Positions 32,419 through 37,689 of a stretch of DNA of 37,689 nucleotides are shown piece after piece; within the stretch, counting starts at the first letter, position 1; the number at the start of each line of letters is the position of its first letter. Location of the stretch: positions 1-37,689 of the forward strand of contig NZ_MKJY01000572.1 of assembly GCF_001942465.1 (NCBI RefSeq), given 5' to 3'. This DNA is from Actinomadura sp. CNU-125. Its GTDB lineage: Bacteria > Actinomycetota > Actinomycetes > Streptosporangiales > Streptosporangiaceae. The position numbers and the translations under genes are program-made. The notes under the pieces are model-generated. The model was not told the DNA's origin. It searched no databases and was given only the letters and a program-made list of their open reading frames with translations.

Positions 32419-33739
32419 ATGCAGTCCGACATCGACGCCCAGCTCACCAACTTCTTCGAAGACACGCCCCCACGCGAGTTCGACGTGGTGCTTCGCGGCT
32501 ACGACCGGCACCAGGTCGACGAGCACATCAAACAGCTCGACAGCGAGGTCCGGCAGACTCGCGAGCAGACCCAGGCGATGCAGCGCGAGCTGTCCGACGC
32601 GCACCGTCAGCTGCAGGAACAGGAGCGCCCGACCTACTCCGGTCTCGGCGCCCGCATCGAGCAGCTGCTCCGGCTCGCCGAGGAGCAGGCCACCGAGCTC
32701 GTCCAGGCCGCCCGTTCCGAGGCCAACGAGATCAAGGCCGCCGCCAAGGTCGACGCCGCCGAACTCCGCGCCACCGCGGAGAACGACGCCGCCGAACTCC
32801 GCGCCACCGCCCAGCGCGAGGGCGACGACATGCGGGGCGCGGCCGAGCGCGAGGCCGAAGAGGTCCGCACGTCCGCCCGCCGCGAGGCCGACGAGCTGAC
32901 CTCCACCACCGAACGCGAGGTCGCCAAGCTCCGCGCCACCGCCGACCACGAGGTCGCCGAGAAGCGCGCCGCCGCCGAACGCGAGATCGCCAAGCTCCGC
33001 ACCACCACCGAGCGCGAGGTCGCACAGCTGCGCGCGTCCACCAAGCGCGAGCGCGACGAGATCCTCACGACCGCCAAGCGGCAGGCCGACGAGATGCGCG
33101 CCCAGGCACAGCGCATCCTGGAGGAGAGCGAAGCCCAGCGCGCCCAGGCGGAGGCCGAGTTCGAGATCCAGCTCGCCGCCCGCCGCGAGGAGGCCGACCG
33201 CCAGGACGCCGAGCGGCACGCCGCCGCGCAGGCCGCCACGCAGAAGCTCGTCGCCGAGGCCGAACAGCGCGCCGCGTCCGCCGAGCAGCGCGCCGCCAAG
33301 GCCACCCAGCAGGCCGAGCAGACCCGCCGCGAAGCCGACTCGCACGCCAAGCAGCTCGTCGCCAACGCCCGCAAGAACAGCGACAACGTCATCGCCGAGG
33401 CGAAGGCGCAGGCCGAGCAGCTGCTCGCCGAGACCAAGGCCGAGGCCGACCGCGTCCGCACCAACGCGCAGCGCCAGGTCGACGAGCTCACCCGCCAGCG
33501 CGACAGCATCACCAGCCACCTCAACCAGCTCCGCCAGCTCATCGGCGGCGTGTCCCCCGGCATGCGCCGACGAGATCGCGGCCCCGCCGGAGAAGCCCGC
33601 CATCCCCGCGGCCGAGCCCAAGGAGGAGCCGCCCGCCCCCAAGCCCGTCGCCAAGGCGGCCCCGGCGAAGACCGCACCCGCCAAGCCCGCCGAGGCCAAG
33701 AAGTCCGACGAGGACGACGAGGACTGGTGGCAGGAGTGA
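32419..33739 (+). CDS. DivIVA/Scy-FilP-type coiled-coil protein, one frameshift near the end
   Basis: The protein (about 439 residues) begins with a DivIVA-like segment (PPREFDVVLRGYDRHQVDEH), then a long coiled coil. Residues 88-241 are 14 uninterrupted 11-residue (hendecad) units of the form ExEVAxLRxxA; heptad-like coil continues to about 385. Near 33564-33568 the frame slips after VSPGM; the correct tail is ADEIAAPPEKPAIPAAEPKE, then a Lys/Pro/Ala linker and SDEDDEDWWQE. Scy and FilP in Streptomyces organise hyphal tips next to mce and atoB, the same neighbourhood as here, so a cytoskeletal or polarity role is inferred. Such proteins are often annotated as cellulose-binding. ATG 32419 has a weak AGGA site. 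Confidence 0.85.
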
Positions 33740-33744
33740 CCACC

Positions 33745-33813
33745 TGACGCGTCCGTCCGGCGCGTCACCGACCGGAAAGCCTAGGGGCCGAGCGAACGCC
33801 TCTAGGCTTTCCG
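33745..33813. terminator. Tandem hairpins after the coiled-coil gene
   Basis: A first stem, TGACGCG/CGCGTCA (33745-33751 with 33761-33767), is followed by a longer one, CGGAAAGCCTAG/CTAGGCTTTCCG (33773-33784 with 33802-33813). The second is a perfect 12-bp stem and the clearest intrinsic-terminator-like structure in the window. It separates the coiled-coil gene from the permease gene. Confidence 0.75.
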
Positions 33814-33853
33814 TCGTTCATAGAGAAGACCGCAGGAGACAGAGGAGACCGGC

Positions 33854-35524
33854 GTGCCCGACGAGACCCCCCGCGAGGACGGTTCCGCCGCGCCGCCCGC
33901 CCCCGCCCGAGTCCCCTCGCCCACCCAACCCCCCGACGACACGCAAGACACCCCCGACACGACCGCCCCCACCCCCGAGGACACCGACACCTCCCCCGGC
34001 GGAACGGGCGCCGCAGGCACCACCCCCGAGCCCGACGCGCAGGACGAAAGCAACGCGGCCAACGCCACGGACGACGACGCCGACGCACGCGAAGCGGACA
34101 CCTCGGACCCGGCCGACACCAAGCCCGCGCCCGCAGAACCCGATGCGCGGGACGAGGCCGACGCGGGGGACGAGGCCGACGCGGGGGGCGAAAGCGGCGC
34201 TCCCGGCGCCACTGACACAGCCGCCGACGGGCGCGGCGCGGACGGTGGCGGTGACTCCACCGAGGTCGATGTGCGGGACGACGCTGACGCGCGGCCTGTG
34301 GAGACTCGGCCGCAGGACACGGACGCGCTCGCGGACGGCGGGGCCCGTGCGGAGCGCGGGGCGGGTGTCGGGGCGCTCGTCGCGGAGCAGGACGTGCCGC
34401 TGCCGGTGACGCCCGATCCCGCGATGGACGTCGAGCAGCGGCGGCGGGAGGCGGGGGTCGACCAGCGGTTCCCGTTCGGACGGCCGGGGCAGCCGCTCGG
34501 ACGGGCGCATCCGTTCGTGTTCGGGTTCACGGCGGCGCTCGGGGTGATCACCGCGTGGTTGCTGGTGCAGGCCGCGACGAGTGCGCGGTCGACGATCGTG
34601 ATGATCGTCGTGGCGCTGTTCCTCGCCATCGGGTTGAACCCGGCGGTGGAGCGGCTGCGGCGGGTGGGGCTGCCGCGGGGGCTCGCGGTCGGTGCGGTGT
34701 TCTTCGGGGTGCTGCTGTTCTTCGCGGGGTTCGTCGCGTCGCTGGTGCAGCCGGTGACCGAGCAGGTCAACGAGTTGCGGGAGTCGATCCCGCATTTCGT
34801 CGAGCAATTGCAGAACAACGAGCAGCTCGCGGAGTGGGACAAGCGGTACGGGCTGCTGGAGAAGGCCGAGACGTTCGTCAACAGTGAGGATTTCCAGAAG
34901 CAGGTCACGGAGGCGGCCACGGGGATCGGGCGGGTCGCCATAAACGGTGTGGTCCAGACGGTGACCATCCTGATCCTGACGCTGTACTTCCTGGGGTCGC
35001 TGCCGCAGATCAAGACGTTCTTCTACAAGCTGGCCCCGCGCACGCGGCGCGCGCGCGTGGCGCTGCTGGGCGACGAGATCCTGGACCGGATCGGCGGGTA
35101 CGTCGCGGGCCAGTTCATGATCGGGTTCATCGCGGGCGCGATGTCGTACATCTTCCTGTCGATCGTGGAGGTGAAGTACGCGCTGGCGCTGTCGCTGATC
35201 GTGGCGGTGACGGCGCTGATCCCGCTGGTGGGCGCGACGATCGGGGCGGTGGTGGTGTGCCTGATCGCGTTCCTGACGGGGTCGGGGGCGGATGCCATCG
35301 CCTGTGTGGTCTTCTACGTCGCGTACCAGCAGGTGGAGAACTACTTCATCTACCCGAGGGTGATGAAGCGGACGGTCGACGTGCAGCCGGCGGTCACGAT
35401 CGTCGCGGCGCTGGTCGGGGCGGCGCTGCTCGGGGTGGTGGGGGCGCTGCTGGCGATCCCGACGGCGGCGGCGGTGTCGCTGCTCATCCGCGAGGTCGTC
35501 CTGCCCCGTCAGGAGACTCTTTAG
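33854..35524 (+). CDS. AI-2E family (PerM-type) permease with long acidic N-terminus
   Basis: The 556-aa product has an unusual N-terminal region of about 215 residues, rich in Asp, Glu, Ala, Thr and Pro (for example DARDEADAGDEADAGGESGA), predicted disordered and cytoplasmic. The conserved membrane part follows: HPFVFGFTAALGVITAWLLV, LFLAIGLNPAVERLRRVGLP, a soluble helical stretch with LRESIPHFVEQLQNNEQLAE, and later helices around IGGYVAGQFMIGFIAGAMSY and YPRVMKRTVDVQPAVTIVAA. The family includes transporters for autoinducer-2 and sodium/proton antiporters; the substrate here is unknown. GTG 33854 has GAGGAG 6 nt upstream. It overlaps the next gene's end by 41 bp. Confidence 0.9.
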   Translation: MPDETPREDGSAAPPAPARVPSPTQPPDDTQDTPDTTAPTPEDTDTSPGGTGAAGTTPEPDAQDESNAANATDDDADAREADTSDPADTKPAPAEPDARDEADAGDEADAGGESGAPGATDTAADGRGADGGGDSTEVDVRDDADARPVETRPQDTDALADGGARAERGAGVGALVAEQDVPLPVTPDPAMDVEQRRREAGVDQRFPFGRPGQPLGRAHPFVFGFTAALGVITAWLLVQAATSARSTIVMIVVALFLAIGLNPAVERLRRVGLPRGLAVGAVFFGVLLFFAGFVASLVQPVTEQVNELRESIPHFVEQLQNNEQLAEWDKRYGLLEKAETFVNSEDFQKQVTEAATGIGRVAINGVVQTVTILILTLYFLGSLPQIKTFFYKLAPRTRRARVALLGDEILDRIGGYVAGQFMIGFIAGAMSYIFLSIVEVKYALALSLIVAVTALIPLVGATIGAVVVCLIAFLTGSGADAIACVVFYVAYQQVENYFIYPRVMKRTVDVQPAVTIVAALVGAALLGVVGALLAIPTAAAVSLLIREVVLPRQETL

Positions 35525-36308
35525 CGGTCCGGGCGAGGGCGGCGGTGAACTCGGCGACGGCCTGGTTGAACAGGTCGGGCTGTTCGACGGCGCACAGGTG
35601 CCCGGCGCGGGGGATGACGAGGAGTTCGGAGTCGGGGGCGGCGTCGGCCATGGCGCGGGCCTCGTCCTCGGTGGCGAGGGCGTCCTCGTCGCCGACCATG
35701 ACGAGGGTGGGGACGCGCAGTTCGCGGAGGGTTTCGAAGGAGTCGGGGCGGGCGGCCATCGCGCGCTGCGCCCAGGCGGCGGCGGGCGCCGGGGTGGCTT
35801 GGACGAGCCCGCGGACGCGCCCGTAGATGAGGGCGCGCTGCCGCATGGTGGTGGGCCCGACGAGTCCGGGGAGCACCTCGTCGACGAGGGTCCGTACGCC
35901 GGTGTCGCCGTCGAGCGCCTCGGCCTGGCGGAGCCGGTTCTGCCGGGTCGCGTCGGTGTCGGCGGCCGCGCGGGTGGCGGCGAGGACGAGCCCGAGCACG
36001 AGTTCGGGGTGCCTGCGGCAGAGCGCCATCGCGACGTATCCGCCCATCGACAGCCCGCCGACGACGGCGCGGCGGACGCCCTGGTCGCGGAACATGCGGG
36101 CGACGTCGTCGGCCATCGCGTCGATGGACGGCTCGTCGGTGCCGAGCCGGGAGCCGCCGAACCCGCGCAGGTCCGGGGTGATCACGCGGAACCGTCCGGC
36201 GAGGCCCTGCCGCTGCTCCAGCCACATCGCCGACGAGAGCGGGAAGGCGTGCAGCAGGACGAGCGGCGTGCCGGAACCGACGTCCCGGGCGTAGAGCTGC
36301 ACGGTCAT
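35484..36308 (-). CDS. Alpha/beta hydrolase
   Basis: The 274-aa product is a single alpha/beta-hydrolase domain: GTPLVLLHAFPLSSAMWLEQ, the oxyanion-side DLRGFGGS, nucleophile GLSMGG, Asp in LVMVGDEDALATEDEA and His in IPRAGHLCAVEQP. It resembles 3-oxoadipate enol-lactonase and related esterases, but the substrate cannot be set. ATG 36308 is clear. It converges with the permease gene and overlaps its end by 41 bp. There is no signal peptide. Confidence 0.93.
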   Translation of the reverse strand: MTVQLYARDVGSGTPLVLLHAFPLSSAMWLEQRQGLAGRFRVITPDLRGFGGSRLGTDEPSIDAMADDVARMFRDQGVRRAVVGGLSMGGYVAMALCRRHPELVLGLVLAATRAAADTDATRQNRLRQAEALDGDTGVRTLVDEVLPGLVGPTTMRQRALIYGRVRGLVQATPAPAAAWAQRAMAARPDSFETLRELRVPTLVMVGDEDALATEDEARAMADAAPDSELLVIPRAGHLCAVEQPDLFNQAVAEFTAALARTAKESPDGAGRPRG

Positions 36309-36397
36309 GCGGGTTCCTCACCTCGTGTCGGGTTACCGGTAATGGTTACCCGAAAGGGCCCGAGATGATCAGGAGTGGCCGTCATCGGCCGATTGGA

Positions 36398-37108
36398 TTA
36401 CGGCCATTCCGTGGGGAGGGGGTGCGCCGCGGGGGCCACTCGCCGGACGATCTCGTTCAGCACCGTCCGCACGTAGGGTTCGCCGACCCACAGGTGCTTG
36501 GCCTTGTCGACGCCGATGACCTCGGCCTGCGGGACGCGGGCGAACCGTTCGCGGGCCTCGTCGGGTCGCAGGTAGTCGTCGAACTCGGGGACGAGCGCGA
36601 GGACGGGACGTCCGTCGGCGCCCCACGCGTCGAGGTCGGCGTCGGCCGCGCGGTGCAGCGGCGGCGACAGGAGAATGGCGCCTTCGACGAGCGGGTCGCG
36701 GCCCCACTTGAGCGCGAGTTCGGTGCCGAACGACCAGCCGAGCAGCCAGGGGCGGGGCAGGTCGTGGTATTCGGTGTATTCGAGGGCGGCGGCGACGTCG
36801 AACCGTTCGGTCTCGCCCTCGCCGAACTCCCCCTGGCTGGTGCCGCGCGCGGAGGTCGTGCCGCGCGTGTTGAACCGCAGGACGGCGACGTCGGCGAGTG
36901 CGGGCAGCCGGTAGGACGCCTTGCGCAGGACATGGCTGTCCATCATGCCTTCGGCGGTGGGCAGCGGATGCAGGCACACGAGCGTCGCCACCGGGGGGTT
37001 CTCCGGCGGCAGCGCGAGTTCGCCGACGAGTTCCAGCCCGTCGGACGTGTGCAGGGTGATGTCCTCGCGGCGTGCGGGCAGGACGGTCGTGGCCCGGATC
37101 TCCGCCAT
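36398..37108 (-). CDS. Alpha/beta hydrolase, small S9/dienelactone-hydrolase-like
   Basis: The 236-aa product begins with a short strand region (ITLHTSDGLELVGELALPPE), then TLVCLHPLPTAEGMMDSHVL, VLRFNTRGTTSARGTSQGEF, the nucleophile GWSFGTELALKWG (Ser), an Asp in LVPEFDDYLRPDEA and a His in DKAKHLWVGEP. This is the pattern of small intracellular alpha/beta hydrolases of unknown substrate. ATG 37108 has GAGGAGA upstream. It is separate from the other hydrolase by 89 bp. Confidence 0.9.
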   Translation of the reverse strand: MAEIRATTVLPARREDITLHTSDGLELVGELALPPENPPVATLVCLHPLPTAEGMMDSHVLRKASYRLPALADVAVLRFNTRGTTSARGTSQGEFGEGETERFDVAAALEYTEYHDLPRPWLLGWSFGTELALKWGRDPLVEGAILLSPPLHRAADADLDAWGADGRPVLALVPEFDDYLRPDEARERFARVPQAEVIGVDKAKHLWVGEPYVRTVLNEIVRRVAPAAHPLPTEWP

Positions 37109-37133
37109 CGGTCTCCTCGTCGTCAGTGTTCCC

Positions 37134-37153
37134 TGTGGGGGCGGCCCCCCACA
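37134..37153. terminator. GC hairpin upstream of the hydrolase gene
   Basis: TGTGGGGG/CCCCCACA form an 8-bp stem with a 4-nt loop. It lies between the 105-aa gene and the downstream hydrolase gene on the minus strand and may act with the 37164-37221 stem to end the upstream transcript. Confidence 0.5.
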
Positions 37154-37163
37154 CCCCCCAAAG

Positions 37164-37221
37164 GCTACTGACCGTCGTCTTCCACTCCGCTGGCGCTCCG
37201 TTCCGGACGGCGGTCAGTAGC
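37164..37221. terminator. Terminator at the end of the 105-aa gene
   Basis: GCTACTGACCG (37164-37174) and CGGTCAGTAGC (37211-37221) are perfect 11-bp inverted copies with a 36-nt centre. The right arm covers the stop codon of the 105-aa gene. It most likely ends that minus-strand transcript. Confidence 0.55.
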
Positions 37222-37531
37222 GGGGCGCGTTGCGGCTCCGCTGGACGCGGGGCGCGCGCCGGTTGCGGGCCTGCCAGCACGGACGGTGCCAGTGCCGCCG
37301 GTCGTCGGCGCCGCCGCGTTCGTCGGCGGGCCAGGCGACGACGTGCCCGACGCCCGGCGGGATCTCGTGGTCGCAGCCGGGGCAGCGGTACGGTTTCGCC
37401 GCATTGCCCCCGGCGACGTTGCGCACGATCCAGGTGCCGTCCGGCCCGTCCTCGGTTTCTTGAGCCCACATGCCGCCGCCGCCCCGGGGAGTCGGTCCGG
37501 GGGCGGAGCGGCGGTTCTTGCGGGGGCTCAT
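37214..37531 (-). CDS. Small Arg-rich protein with zinc-finger-like CxxC
   Basis: The 105-aa product has a basic start (SPRKNRRSAPGPTPRGGGGM), an acidic turn with WAQETEDGPDGTWIVRNVAG, then KPYRCPGCDHEIPPGVGHVV, WPADERG and HWHRPCWQARNRR. CPGC together with the later His and Cys (HRPC) would give a Cys3His or Cys4-like zinc site, similar to HNH or treble-clef fragments. Such actinobacterial proteins are often labelled ATP/GTP-binding without clear basis. ATG 37531 is the start. Function unknown. Confidence 0.75.
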   Translation of the reverse strand: MSPRKNRRSAPGPTPRGGGGMWAQETEDGPDGTWIVRNVAGGNAAKPYRCPGCDHEIPPGVGHVVAWPADERGGADDRRHWHRPCWQARNRRAPRVQRSRNAPRY

Positions 37532-37551
37532 GCTTCCAGGGTAGGCCCGCT

Positions 37552-37689
37552 TTACCTGAGCGGACGCCCGGCGGTGACGTGCTCGACGAGGAGCGGGGTC
37601 GGGGCGAGGGCGGGTTCGCGGGACTCGGCCTTGAACGTGCGGCCGCCGTCGGTCGACACCAGGAAGATGCCGCGGGACGCGCCGCGCGT
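37552..37689 (-). CDS. Asp-box (BNR/sialidase-like) protein, C-terminal end only
   Basis: Only the last 45 codons lie in the window; the gene runs off the right edge. The frame ends GIFLVSTDGGRTFKAESREP, ALAPTPLLVEHVTAGRPLR, then TAA at 37552. STDGGRTF is an Asp-box, the turn of BNR and other beta-propellers. Propellers of this sort occur in sialidases, photosystem-assembly-like proteins and exo-alpha-glycosidases; nothing more can be assigned from this piece. Confidence 0.6.
   Translation of the reverse strand, partial: TRGASRGIFLVSTDGGRTFKAESREPALAPTPLLVEHVTAGRPLR

Noticed and set aside
32680..33141. 33-bp periodic DNA considered as a CRISPR array or satellite
   Set aside because: The period matches 11-residue protein repeats in an open frame; there are no conserved repeats separated by unique spacers.
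32404..33768. A 454-codon minus-strand frame rich in Gly/Leu
   Set aside because: It is the antisense of the hendecad coiled coil; its repeats mirror those of the real gene.

Overview
The window is high-GC actinobacterial chromosome. Gene content points to a filamentous actinomycete, probably Streptosporangiales/Thermomonosporaceae (Actinomadura-like); that rank is an inference from gene content and style (CysM/CysO/Mec cysteine route, ClpS-DUF2017 pair, DUF3039-helicase, thiolase-Mce-polar coiled-coil order, many GTG starts), not from a database search. It is mostly housekeeping sequence. I found no CRISPR array, rRNA, tRNA, phage or biosynthetic cluster.

Layout. 1-4619: purF-purM (purine synthesis, minus), a small DUF4190-type membrane protein, a LamG-like protein and an SCP-like protein. 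4620-10835: a damaged region. A Ser/Thr kinase gene (plus) and glgB (minus) run into each other with no native 3' ends; a GntR regulator and a 72-aa protein form a divergent pair; a maltokinase (pep2/mak) fragment is fused to a truncated tnpB. 10836-19238: an acyl-CoA thioesterase, then cysM, cysO, mec, DUF2017 and clpS (minus), pncB, pncA and gluconokinase (plus), and an SF2 helicase (minus). 19385-26401: DUF3039, YqgE, an LPxTG-type surface protein, malic enzyme, a cytidylate-kinase-like protein, a thioredoxin-TPR protein, an F420/PPOX protein, and a 6PGDH-like reductase divergent from a MerR regulator with a clear operator between them. 26728-30184: an ABC-type ATPase with degenerate motifs, its overlapping membrane partner, DUF3817 and DUF4230 proteins. 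30373-37689: thiolase and methylmalonyl-CoA epimerase (divergent), a DivIVA/Scy-FilP-type coiled-coil protein, an AI-2E family permease, two alpha/beta hydrolases, a small zinc-finger-like protein and the end of an Asp-box (BNR) protein.

How the genes work together. cysM-cysO-mec form the O-phosphoserine/thiocarboxylated-carrier route to cysteine known from Mycobacterium tuberculosis, here behind clpS-DUF2017. pncB and pncA form an NAD salvage pair. Thiolase and Mce feed acetyl/propionyl-CoA metabolism. glgB and pep2 belong to the maltose-1-phosphate/GlgE glucan pathway.

Sequence quality. Eight conserved genes each contain one indel (near 6988, 9510, 16946, 19073, 21701, 24880, 28808, 33566), and two junctions (about 5475 and 9763) join unrelated gene halves. 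The most economical reading is residual indel error plus local misassembly, or a real rearrangement of a roughly 4.3-kb glgB-pep2 block. This should be settled before any of these genes is called a pseudogene. The most biologically interesting leads are the degenerate ABC ATPase/membrane-protein pair, the MerR/reductase switch, the GntR/72-aa cassette, the uninterrupted 14-hendecad coiled coil and the long hairpin at the left edge.
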